Origin: Gemmatimonas sp.
Lineage (GTDB): Bacteria; Gemmatimonadota; Gemmatimonadetes; Gemmatimonadales; Gemmatimonadaceae
Direction of reading: 5' to 3'
DNA length: 64,000 bases
Assembly (NCBI GenBank): GCA_011390935.1
Contig: JAABRL010000014.1
Span: 1 to 64,000, forward strand
A model generated the notes under the pieces. That model had not been told where the DNA came from. It searched no databases and saw only the letters and a list, made by a program, of their open reading frames with translations. How positions within the stretch are numbered: the stretch's first letter is position 1; every line of letters begins with the position of its first letter. The translations under genes and the position numbers were made by a program. This document shows, in pieces, positions 39,201 through 47,632 of the stretch.

Positions 39201-41742
39201 CAACGGCGTCGCACTCGGCGGCGGCATGGAGTTCGCCCTCGCGTGCCATGTGCGCATTGCTGAGCGTACCGCCTCGTTTGGACAGCCCGAGATTCGTCTC
39301 AATCTGCTGCCCGGATACGGCGGCACGCAGCGACTCACGCGGCTGTTGTCCGATCGGGACGGCATGGAAGGCATGGTGCAGGCACTCGAGCTGCTCGTTG
39401 GAGGGCGCACGGTGGACGCGGATGAAGCGCATGCCATCGGACTCGTGGACGCGGTCGTCACCGATGCGGACGACGTTGTCGCACACGCCGCCGCCATGGT
39501 GCGCGCGTATGTCGCCGACGGCGAACGCAGCGCACTCGGTCGTGCGTTCGCGCAGGTGCGTGAGCGCCGCGCCGCCTGGGAACGCCCGGGTGCGCTTTCG
39601 CTCGATTCGGCGCTGGCACTCGCGCCCGTCGATCGGTTGATGCGCCAGGCGACGGAAGTTGGTCGAGCGATTCCAGCCGATCGCGTGATTGAAGCGGTGC
39701 GGACCGGCTGGGAGCAGGGACTCGCCGCCGGGCTTGCGCGCGAGGCCCAGCTGTTCGCCGAGGCGATCGTTGATCCCGATGGCGGGAAGGCGGGCATTCG
39801 TGCCTTCTTCGATCGCCGCAGTGCGCCGCTGCCGGTGCGTCGTGGCGCCCTCGTCGACGGCGAGCGTGCGCAGGAGTTGGAGTCGCGAGGTGACCTGCTA
39901 CCCGTCGGCGCCCCGTTCTTCCCGGGGCTCACGCCGATTCCGGCGTGGCAGTACGGGCAGGGGGTGATCAAGGACCCGGCCACTGGCGCCCCGCGCCACG
40001 GCGAGCCGAAGGACGTCGAGCAGCAGGTGGTCGTGCCGGTCGAAGCAACCGGCGCCAACGATGTGCTGCTCTACGTGCTCGCGTCCGAAGTGAACTTCAA
40101 CGACATCTGGGCCATCACCGGGATTCCCGTCTCGCCATTCGATTCGCACGATCGCGATGTGCAGGTCACCGGATCTGGTGGTGTGGGACTGATTGCCGCC
40201 GTCGGTGAGGCGGTCAAGGCGGAGGGACGACTTCGCGTGGGCGATCTGGTCACGGTGTATTCGGGACAGAGTGCGCTCCTGTCGCCCATGGCCGGTCGCG
40301 ATCCCATGTCGGCCGACTTCCGCATTCAGGGCTACGAAACGTTCGAGGGCAGCCATCAGCAGTTCCTGCTCGTGCAGGCGCCGCAGTGCCACGCGTTGCC
40401 GCCGGATGTGTCACTCGAAGCGGCCGGTTCGTACATCCTCAACCTCGGCACCGTCGTGCGCGCGCTGTTCACCACGCTGCAGATCGAAAGCGGTCGCACG
40501 ATGTTCGTGGAAGGCGCCGCGACCGGGACCGGGCTCGAGGCACTCAAAACCGCGGTTGCCAACGGTGTGCGTGTGACCGGACTCGTCTCCAGCGACGAAC
40601 GCGCGCGTGCGATTGCTGGCTACGGCGCGAGTGGCGCGATCAATCGGCGGGACGCGTCGATCGTTTCGTGCTTCAGCATGGTGCCGAGCGCGCCGGCGGA
40701 GATTGCGCAGTGGGAAGCCGCTGGTGAGCCGCTGCTCGATGCGTTCCGCGCGCAGCATGACGGTCGGCTCGCCGACTACGTGATTTCGCATGCAGGGGAG
40801 CAGTCGTTCCCGCGCAGCGTGCAACTGCTCGCCGACGGTGGGTCGCTGGCGTTTTATGGAGCGTCCACCGGCTACCACTTCACCTTCGCCGGCAAGCGTG
40901 GTGCGGTGCCGGTGAGCAGCATGTTCGAACGCGCACGCTTGCGTGCCGGTGAGGCCGTCCTCGTGTACTACGGGCCGGGGCTCGCGGCTGACGCACTCGT
41001 CGATGCCGTGGGCATCGAAGCGATCGAAGCGGCAGCCGCGCGTGGTGCGCGCATCGCCGTGGTGTGCGTCACCGACGCGCAGCGCGAGTTCGTGCGCTCG
41101 CTGGGCTTTGGTGATCATCTCGCCGGCGTGGTGGCACTCGACGAACTGCGACGCCGTGCCTCGGTGGAGTTCGAGTGGCCCGAGACCATGCCGCCGCTCC
41201 CCGATGTGCGCCGAGACGGCGCCGCGTTCAAGGAGGCGGTGCGCGCGTTTCAAGAGAAGACCATCAAGCCGCTCGGGCAAGCCGTCGGCAAACTGCTGCG
41301 ATCGTCCGACAATCCGCGTGGGGCGCCCGACCTCGTGTTCGAACGCGCCGCACACGACGCGCTGGCGGCGTCCACGGCGCTGGTGCAGCCGTTCTCGGGG
41401 CGGGTGGTCTACGCTGAGGAGATGCACGGTCATCGCTACAGCTTCTACGCCCCGCAGGTGTGGATGCGGCAGCGACGCATTCTGCTCCCCACCTGCAGCA
41501 TCCTCGGCACCCATTTGTGCAACGCGTACGAAGTGGTGCGCATGAACCAGATGCTGGCCGCCGGTCAGCTCGACGTCACGCCACCCACGCTTGTGCCATG
41601 GGACCAGCTCCCCGACGCGCATCAGGCCATGTGGGAGAATCGACATGCCGGCGCCACGTACGTCGTGAACCATGCGTTGCCACGCACCGGGCTTCGCTCG
41701 CGAGATGAACTTTACGAGGCCTGGTCGGCCGGGACGGTGTGA
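36208..41742 (+). CDS. pcs: propionyl-CoA synthase (acyl-CoA synthetase + enoyl-CoA hydratase + acyl-CoA reductase fusion)
   Basis: ACS: YTSGSTGKPKGVVHVHGGY, YINSYWATEHGGIVWTHFYGNEDFPLR, FPETRSGKYVRR. ECH: FVAGADIRQLLEDV, AAINGVALGGGMEFALACH, FGQPEIRLNLLPGYGGTQRL. Reductase: VLASEVNFNDIWAITGIPVSPFDSHDRDVQVTGSGGVGLI. Domain order and length match Chloroflexus/Erythrobacter propionyl-CoA synthase. Start could be GTG 36265. Confidence 0.95.
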   Translation: MRRWRCIASPDAPRSYGVRVASTNGTAQPAAVSPPHPSNNPLRTRADWEAARSACSDDPGAFHGDMATATLHWFDPTLGERGAWIARNAHGEWRGWDAQTLAPVSGVRPSAWRPFERAFNDDDAPWYRWFAGARTNAAFNEIDRHVLSGHGEEAAFLVEGDRWDQSRGDGRGAPVVAYPISRKALLIDVAKAALALRALGLRIGDRIALNLPNIPAQVAFTEAAKRLGIIYTPVFGGFSDKTLADRIHDAGARVVITADGGWRNAQIVPFKAAYTDPALDQYLAADRAIAVVRDTVHALTLEPAHAEQITESAAAAVAGEITVERRDAMRGVGRALSALTESGAIDAAVAGRVRTAVARALVDAGSAVERVVVVRYTAQADVPWREGRDIWADALLGPALTQLLDAARALGHDVADEAALRALPDVDLVRVIWSIVPPEPVDAEFPLFFIYTSGSTGKPKGVVHVHGGYTAGVAHTMRVSFDAQPGDVMYVVADPGWITGQSYMLSAALTTRVTSVLAEGAPVFPSAGRFASIIERYGVKIFKAGVTFLKTVMQDAQNAEDVKRYDLSSLKVATFCAEPVSSSVQQFGMDLMCPWYINSYWATEHGGIVWTHFYGNEDFPLRADAHTYPMPWVMGDVWVPDGTPDAEGRLPARPAELDEKGEIVIRAPYPYLARTIWGDVERFAVEDGAVVPAWRGDFSRYRSTYWSRWQGTWAYTQGDFAVRYPDGGFSLHGRSDDVINVSGHRMGTEEIEGAILRDKQLNADSPVGNVIVVGAPHREKGLTPLAFITPAAGHRLTADDRRRLIELVRQEKGAVAVPEDFLEVPAFPETRSGKYVRRLVRALVDEQDIGDTSTLRNPECVPELARVIGDWKARQRVREEQRILDHGRYFRVHYHPVGLQQGVPVRVALVTVTNPPVNALNERSLDELVTVVEHLSRRDDVIAVIFTGDGTSSFVAGADIRQLLEDVHTYDEAVTLPNVAHLAFRTIERMNKPCIAAINGVALGGGMEFALACHVRIAERTASFGQPEIRLNLLPGYGGTQRLTRLLSDRDGMEGMVQALELLVGGRTVDADEAHAIGLVDAVVTDADDVVAHAAAMVRAYVADGERSALGRAFAQVRERRAAWERPGALSLDSALALAPVDRLMRQATEVGRAIPADRVIEAVRTGWEQGLAAGLAREAQLFAEAIVDPDGGKAGIRAFFDRRSAPLPVRRGALVDGERAQELESRGDLLPVGAPFFPGLTPIPAWQYGQGVIKDPATGAPRHGEPKDVEQQVVVPVEATGANDVLLYVLASEVNFNDIWAITGIPVSPFDSHDRDVQVTGSGGVGLIAAVGEAVKAEGRLRVGDLVTVYSGQSALLSPMAGRDPMSADFRIQGYETFEGSHQQFLLVQAPQCHALPPDVSLEAAGSYILNLGTVVRALFTTLQIESGRTMFVEGAATGTGLEALKTAVANGVRVTGLVSSDERARAIAGYGASGAINRRDASIVSCFSMVPSAPAEIAQWEAAGEPLLDAFRAQHDGRLADYVISHAGEQSFPRSVQLLADGGSLAFYGASTGYHFTFAGKRGAVPVSSMFERARLRAGEAVLVYYGPGLAADALVDAVGIEAIEAAAARGARIAVVCVTDAQREFVRSLGFGDHLAGVVALDELRRRASVEFEWPETMPPLPDVRRDGAAFKEAVRAFQEKTIKPLGQAVGKLLRSSDNPRGAPDLVFERAAHDALAASTALVQPFSGRVVYAEEMHGHRYSFYAPQVWMRQRRILLPTCSILGTHLCNAYEVVRMNQMLAAGQLDVTPPTLVPWDQLPDAHQAMWENRHAGATYVVNHALPRTGLRSRDELYEAWSAGTV

Positions 41743-44700
41743 TGAGCGACGAACTCGAAGGAACAGGGGCGGAACGGCGCCGCGCGCCACGCGGACGCCT
41801 CGCCGGCAAGGTCGTGCTGCTCACCGGAGCGGCCGGAAACATCGGCACCGAGATCTCGCGGCTCGTGCTGCGCGAGGGCGCCACGCTCGTGATGACGGGG
41901 CGCGATCTGGCCAAGCTGGACGGGGCCCGCGCGGCGCTTCGCGAGGAGCTGCGTGTCCCGGCCGCGCGCATCGTCACGGTCGCGGCCGATGGTGCGGAGC
42001 CCGGACAGGTGCGCCTCGCGGTGGAGCAGATCCTCGTGAAGGCCGGTCGCATCGATGTGCTGGTGAACAACGCCGGCTCCGCCGGGCCCAAGTGCCGCCT
42101 GCGCGACATTCCGTTCACGGCATCGGAACTCGAGGCGCTGGCCGAGGTTGGCATTCACGAAAAGGAAACGGTGGGCGCGGCGGCGCGCAGTCTGTTCGGC
42201 ATCGCCTGGAACTTTGTGCGGGCGGTTGCGCCGCATCTCGGCGCCGGCAGCAGTATCGTGAACGTGTCCACCATCTTCTCGCGCACGCAGTACTACGGAC
42301 GTGCGGCGTACGTGGTCCCGAAGGCTGCGCTCAACGCCTTCTCGCGACAGCTGGCCGCCGAGCTCGGCGGCCATGGTGTGCGCGTCAACACCGTCTTTCC
42401 GGGCCCGATTCGCTCCGAGCGCATTCGCACGGTCTTTTCGGCCATGGACAAGCTCCGCCATGTGGACGATGGCACAACGGCGCGTGAGAACTTCGATCTC
42501 ATGAGTCTTGCGCGGTCGGTCGATGGCGCCGCGCCGGAGCGCACGTTCCCCACGGTGCAGGATGTCGCGAACACGATCGTCTTTCTCGCCAGCGACGAAT
42601 CGGCCGCGTACAACGGGCACAACTTCGAAGTCACGCACGGCATGCGGGTGCGGCAGGAATCACGCAGCACCTTCGTGTCGCGTCCCGAGCTGCGCACCGT
42701 CGATGGCACGGGCGTGCGTGTGCTGCTCGCCGCCGGTGATCAGGTCAAGGACGCGCTGACCGTGGCCCGTGTACAGGCCGGATGCAACGCCGAGGTGCTG
42801 CTCGGTCTTGGTTCCGAGGAAGGTGTACGGGCCGCGCAGGAAGCGCTCGGCGCTGAACCGCTGGATCAGCGCATCACGCCCGTGCTCCTCGATCGTATGC
42901 GGCCGGACACGGTGCATGCCCTCTTCGAGACGTTGCGTCGCGACGGCGAAGTGCTGCATGGCGCGATCATCATGCCTGCGTTCGGCGCGTGGCGCTTTCG
43001 TGGTCGCTTTACCGAAGCGAGCGATAGCGACGTCACCACGTTCATCGACGGCGAACTGTCCGGCACGATGTTGCTCGCGCGAGCGCTCACCGGCTTCTGG
43101 AAGGACATCGAGAGCGCGCTCGGCAATCCGCCAAGCATCGCGTTTCTCTCCAACGCCGACGACGAGCACGGAAACACCTACGCCGACGTGCTGCGCGCCG
43201 CCGTGGAGGAACTGTGCCGCGTGTGGCGTGACGAAACCGAGGTCCAGCAGGCCAGCGGGGAGCGCCGCTTCGAAGAGTGGTCCAATCAGATCATTCGCTG
43301 GGGCAACCGCGAACCCGAGGAGGTGCCCTTCGCGGCGGGCCAGGCCGCGCGCCTGCTGTACACGCGCCGTCGCATCAATCAGGTGAACCTGTATCTGCCG
43401 GTCTCGATCGTGCAGGCTACGGGTGCGCGGCGCGCCATCTTCGGTTGGCAGGAAAGCGTGATGGGATTGCACCTTGGCAAGGTGGTGCTCATTACGGGTG
43501 GTTCGGCGGGTATCGGCGGACAGCTTGCGCGATTGCTGGCCATCGGTGGCGCGCGTGTCATGTTGGTGGCGCGCCGCGCCGATCAGCTTGAAGAAATGCG
43601 CGCCGGCATTCAGAAGGAGCTCGAGGATATCGGCTACTACGACGCTGCCGATCGTGTGCAGGTGGTGGCGGGCGTCGATGTCGCGGACGAACCCAGTCTG
43701 CAGCGTGCGGTCGATGAAACGCTGCGCGCCTTCGGTCGCGTGGACTACCTCGTGAACAACGCCGGGGTCGCGGGCGCCGAGCAGATGGTGGTGGACATGA
43801 ACGTCACCGACTGGCGCAACACCCTGCAGGCGAATCTCGTGTCGAACTACTCGCTCATCGAGAAGATCGTCCCGATCATGAAGCGGCAGGGCAGTGGGTA
43901 CATTCTGAACGTGTCATCGTACTTCGGTGGCGAGAAGTACATCGCCGTGCCGTACCCCAATCGCGCGGACTATGCGGTGTCCAAGGCGGGACAGCGCGCG
44001 CTCACGGAGAATCTGGCGCGTTTCGTCGGGCCGGAGATTCAGGTGAATGCGATCGCGCCGGGGCCGGTGGATGGCGATCGCCTGCGAGGCGTGGGCGGCA
44101 AGCCCGGACTCTTCGAGCGGCGTGGACGCCTCATTCTCGAGAATCGTCGACTCAACGCGACGTATCGGGCCGTGGTCGAGGCCATGCGTCAGGGGGCCGA
44201 TGTGGTCGCCGTACTCGAGCTGCTCGCGGGGAATGATGTGGACGCGATCGCCACGGCCAAGGAAGCACCGGCCTCGGTACGTCGATTCGCCGAATCAATC
44301 CGCGCGGAATCGCTGGCGTCTGACTCGGAAGCGAGCTGCGGTCAGTTCCTCATGACGCACCCGATTGCGCAGCGGCTGATCGCGCGACTTCGCCTTGGCG
44401 GTCGGTTCCTCACACTCCCCGACGGAGGGGCCCGCTACGACGACAGCTGGGTGCTCGCGCTGCCCGAGCCGCCCGAGCCGTTCTACGCGAAGGAGGACAT
44501 TCTCAAGGAGGCCGCGAAGATTCGCAAAGGCGTGCTTGGCATGCTGCACTTGCGGAACATGCCGAGCGAGCTGGAGGTCGCCCTGGCGACGGTGTACTTC
44601 CTCGCTGATCGAGCCGTCTCCGGGGAGACGTTCCAGCCCTCGGGCGGCTTGCATCAGGAGCGCACCATCACGGAGCGCGAGCTCTTTGGGCGTGCCAAGC

Positions 44701-45443
44701 CGGAGCGCGTGGCGCGCATGCGCGAGCAGACCATCTGGCTCGTGGGCGAGTGTCTGGTGTCGCATCTCGCTCGTGCCGCCCGACTGGCGCTCGAATACGG
44801 CCACGTGGGTCGCGTGATGCTGCTTACCCGCACCGACGGCGCGGCGGAGCAGATCAAGGACCTGTTGCGCATCGTGCTCGGGAATGAGCGGATTCACAGC
44901 ATCGTGGTGGGCGATGATCTCGAGGGCGCGATGGACGAGGCGCTGCGCGTCGGTGGTGCGCCGGCAGCGGTGGTGTCCACCCCATTTTCTCCGTTGCCGC
45001 GCGAGATCTTCCGCGAGGATGGGACACCGGCGTTGGACGCGGCAGGTTTCGAAGCGCTTGTGGAAGCGCACCTCACCCATCACTTCCGGGTGGCGCGCAA
45101 GGTGTCGCTGCTCGACGACGTGCGCCTCGTGCTCGTGACGCCCGACGTGCCGGTGCACCCCACGCACGCCGAGTTCGCGCTCGCGAACTTCGTGAAGACC
45201 ACATTGCACGCCCTCACGGCCACGCTGGGCGTGGAGAACGAGCGCCTCGTGCACAACGTGCCGGTCAACCAGATCAACCTCACGCGTCGCGTCCGCTCGG
45301 AAGAGCCTCGCGACGCACGGGAGCAGGCGGAGGAACAGGAGCGCTTCGCGCATGCCGTGCTGCTCGCGTCGGCCCCGCTGCCGGATCAGGAAGACAGCCG
45401 GTACCGGGCCCGCATTTACCGCGGCTTGGCGATCACGGTCTAG
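41742..45443 (+). CDS. mcr: bifunctional malonyl-CoA reductase (two SDR halves)
   Basis: N-half LTGAAGNIGTEISRLVL, VNVSTIFSRTQYYGRAAYVVPKAALNAFSR; C-half LHLGKVVLITGGSAGIGGQLARLLAIGGARVMLVARR, YILNVSSYFGGEKYIAVPYPNRADYAVSKAGQRALTENLARFVGPEIQVNAIAPGPVDGDRLRG. Layout matches Chloroflexus Mcr. TGATG overlap with pcs. Confidence 0.96.
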   Translation: MSDELEGTGAERRRAPRGRLAGKVVLLTGAAGNIGTEISRLVLREGATLVMTGRDLAKLDGARAALREELRVPAARIVTVAADGAEPGQVRLAVEQILVKAGRIDVLVNNAGSAGPKCRLRDIPFTASELEALAEVGIHEKETVGAAARSLFGIAWNFVRAVAPHLGAGSSIVNVSTIFSRTQYYGRAAYVVPKAALNAFSRQLAAELGGHGVRVNTVFPGPIRSERIRTVFSAMDKLRHVDDGTTARENFDLMSLARSVDGAAPERTFPTVQDVANTIVFLASDESAAYNGHNFEVTHGMRVRQESRSTFVSRPELRTVDGTGVRVLLAAGDQVKDALTVARVQAGCNAEVLLGLGSEEGVRAAQEALGAEPLDQRITPVLLDRMRPDTVHALFETLRRDGEVLHGAIIMPAFGAWRFRGRFTEASDSDVTTFIDGELSGTMLLARALTGFWKDIESALGNPPSIAFLSNADDEHGNTYADVLRAAVEELCRVWRDETEVQQASGERRFEEWSNQIIRWGNREPEEVPFAAGQAARLLYTRRRINQVNLYLPVSIVQATGARRAIFGWQESVMGLHLGKVVLITGGSAGIGGQLARLLAIGGARVMLVARRADQLEEMRAGIQKELEDIGYYDAADRVQVVAGVDVADEPSLQRAVDETLRAFGRVDYLVNNAGVAGAEQMVVDMNVTDWRNTLQANLVSNYSLIEKIVPIMKRQGSGYILNVSSYFGGEKYIAVPYPNRADYAVSKAGQRALTENLARFVGPEIQVNAIAPGPVDGDRLRGVGGKPGLFERRGRLILENRRLNATYRAVVEAMRQGADVVAVLELLAGNDVDAIATAKEAPASVRRFAESIRAESLASDSEASCGQFLMTHPIAQRLIARLRLGGRFLTLPDGGARYDDSWVLALPEPPEPFYAKEDILKEAAKIRKGVLGMLHLRNMPSELEVALATVYFLADRAVSGETFQPSGGLHQERTITERELFGRAKPERVARMREQTIWLVGECLVSHLARAARLALEYGHVGRVMLLTRTDGAAEQIKDLLRIVLGNERIHSIVVGDDLEGAMDEALRVGGAPAAVVSTPFSPLPREIFREDGTPALDAAGFEALVEAHLTHHFRVARKVSLLDDVRLVLVTPDVPVHPTHAEFALANFVKTTLHALTATLGVENERLVHNVPVNQINLTRRVRSEEPRDAREQAEEQERFAHAVLLASAPLPDQEDSRYRARIYRGLAITV

Positions 45444-45477
45444 CGATCCGGACGTGCGCAGGTCGGCGCTGCGGCGT

Positions 45478-45503
45478 GCTCCCCTCTCCGCGAGGAGGGG
45501 AGC
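45478..45503 (+). terminator. hairpin downstream of mcr
   Basis: GCTCCCCTC-tccgcgag-GAGGGGAGC; no strong T tract. Confidence 0.5.
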
Positions 45504-45536
45504 GCGCCGTGCCGCGTCGGCGTTACTTTTGTCCTC

Positions 45537-46532
45537 ATGACAGACGTCCTTGCGCTCGCGACCGAGCTTCTTTCAATCGATTCCTCCACCGGCCGTGAAC
45601 GTGAGGCCGTGGATGTGGTGGCCCGCTGGCTGGTGGCGCGCGGGTGGAATGTGACCCTGCAGGAAGTGGAGCCCGGGCGCAGCAACGTCTGGGCAACACG
45701 CGCTGGCGGCGGGGTCACGCTGTCCACGCACCTGGACACGGTGCCGCCATACATTCCGCCTCGCCTGCACGATGGGCGGCTGTACGGACGCGGGGCGTGC
45801 GACGCCAAGGGCATCGCCGCCGCCATGCTCGTCGCCGCGCAGCAGCTCGCCGATGCCGGTGAGGAGCGCGTCGACCTCCTCTTCGTCGTGGGCGAGGAGA
45901 AGGGGTCGCCTGGCGCCCGTATGGCCAATCGACTGCCGGCCACCAGTCGCTGGCTCGTGAATGGTGAGCCCACCGAGAGTCGCCTCGCGAGCGGCGCCAA
46001 GGGCGCTCAGCGGGTGATCGTGCGCGTGCGTGGCCGCGAGGCGCATTCGGCGTATCCCGAGCTCGGCGCAAGCGCGCTCGATCCGCTGCTCGAACTGCTG
46101 CCACACGTGCGCACGCTCGCCTTGCCATCCGACCCGGTGCTCGGCGACACGACCTGCAACATCGGCGTGCTGCGAGCAGGCACGGAGGCCAACATCATTC
46201 CCGGCCTCGCCGAGGCCGAAATCATGATTCGGCTGGTGGGCGATGTCGCGCCGGTAAAGGCCGCGTTCGAGGCGTGGGCGGCAGGCAAAGCCGATCTGGA
46301 GTGGGGCTCGTTCATTCCGGCACAGCACTTCCACCTCATCGATGGATTTGACGTCGCGCCGGTGGCATATACCTCGGACATCCCGCTGCTCGGACGATGG
46401 GGCACACCACTGCTGTTCGGCCCCGGATCGATTCACGTGGCGCACACGCCTGACGAACACATTGCGGTCTCCGAACTGCGAGCTGCTGTTGCGTCGTACG
46501 AGCGCATCGTCCGCTCACTGCTCGACGCATGA
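45537..46532 (+). CDS. dapE: M20-family amidohydrolase, probable succinyl-diaminopimelate desuccinylase
   Basis: STHLDTVPPYIPPRLHDGRLYGRGACDAKGIAAAML, VVGEEKGSPGAR, REAHSAYPELGASAL; first gene of dap cluster. Confidence 0.85.
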   Translation: MTDVLALATELLSIDSSTGREREAVDVVARWLVARGWNVTLQEVEPGRSNVWATRAGGGVTLSTHLDTVPPYIPPRLHDGRLYGRGACDAKGIAAAMLVAAQQLADAGEERVDLLFVVGEEKGSPGARMANRLPATSRWLVNGEPTESRLASGAKGAQRVIVRVRGREAHSAYPELGASALDPLLELLPHVRTLALPSDPVLGDTTCNIGVLRAGTEANIIPGLAEAEIMIRLVGDVAPVKAAFEAWAAGKADLEWGSFIPAQHFHLIDGFDVAPVAYTSDIPLLGRWGTPLLFGPGSIHVAHTPDEHIAVSELRAAVASYERIVRSLLDA

Positions 46533-47632
46533 CCATGACGGCTCGCATTCCCGTTGCGGTGTTGGGCGCCACCGGTGCGGTCGGACAGGCGTTCGTGCGC
46601 CAGCTTGCCGATCATCCGTGGTTCGTGCTGGCCGAGGTCGCCGCGTCCGAGCGCTCGGCGGGCAAGACGTATCGCGAGGCCACGCGCTGGCTCGAGGGCA
46701 CACTACCCGACGACGTGGCCGGCCTGACCGTGCGCACCTGCACGCCGAGCGCGGTGCGTGCGCCCATCGTGTTCTCCGCGCTCGATTCGGGCGTGGCGGG
46801 CGATGTGGAGGCTGCCTTCGCACAGGCCGGCCGGCTCGTGCTCTCGAACGCGAAGAACTTTCGCATGCACGACGATGTACCGCTCGTGATCCCCGAGGTG
46901 AACGGTGATCACCTCTGCATGCTCGCCCGACAGCAGGCGGTGCGTGGGTGGAACGGGGCCATCGTCACCAATGCCAACTGTGCGGCCACGGTGATTGCCT
47001 CCGCGCTCGCGCCGCTGCACGCGGCGTTCGGTGTGCGACAGGTGTTGGCCGTCACCATGCAGGCCGTGTCTGGCGCAGGGTATCCTGGCGTACCGTCGCT
47101 CGACATTCTGGGCAACGTGATTCCGTACATCGGCGACGAAGAGCCGAAGATCGAGACGGAGCTGGGCAAGCTGCTCGGCCAGTTGGTCGATGGCGAGATC
47201 GTGCCCGCGCCGATCACCGTGAGTGCGCACGCCAATCGCGTGCCGGTAGAGCATGGGCACACCGTATGTCTCACGATCGGCTTCGAACGTGCGCCCACGG
47301 TTGCCGAGGCGCTCGAGGTGTTGCGCGCGTGGAAAGGGCACGCCGGCGTGGCCGGTCTGCCCTCGGCCCCGTCGCCGGCACTCGAGGTCACGGATGCTCC
47401 CGACCGCCCGCAGCCGCGCCGTGACGTGCAATGCGCTGGGGGAATGGGCGTCACCATCGGTCGCGTTCGCGAGGACGCGCTGTTGCACCTGCGTCTCGTC
47501 GCCATGGCACACAACGTCGTGCGCGGTGCAGCCGGAGGCTCTGTGCTCAACGCGGAGCTGCTCGTGGCGAGTGGCGCCGTGCATCGCGAGAGCGGCGCGC
47601 TGCAACTTGGCGCGCTCGCAGGTCGGCAATGA
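46529..47632 (+). CDS. asd: aspartate-semialdehyde dehydrogenase
   Basis: VAVLGATGAVGQAFVRQLADHPWF, NANCAATVIASALAPLH, VSGAGYPGVPSLDILGNVIPYI. Confidence 0.93.
   Translation: MTMTARIPVAVLGATGAVGQAFVRQLADHPWFVLAEVAASERSAGKTYREATRWLEGTLPDDVAGLTVRTCTPSAVRAPIVFSALDSGVAGDVEAAFAQAGRLVLSNAKNFRMHDDVPLVIPEVNGDHLCMLARQQAVRGWNGAIVTNANCAATVIASALAPLHAAFGVRQVLAVTMQAVSGAGYPGVPSLDILGNVIPYIGDEEPKIETELGKLLGQLVDGEIVPAPITVSAHANRVPVEHGHTVCLTIGFERAPTVAEALEVLRAWKGHAGVAGLPSAPSPALEVTDAPDRPQPRRDVQCAGGMGVTIGRVREDALLHLRLVAMAHNVVRGAAGGSVLNAELLVASGAVHRESGALQLGALAGRQ

Noticed and set aside
35829-45536. attL/attR-like duplication of the tRNA-Leu 3' end or an integrase around pcs-mcr
   Set aside because: No second copy of the tRNA-Leu 3' sequence and no integrase or transposase ORF seen in the interval.
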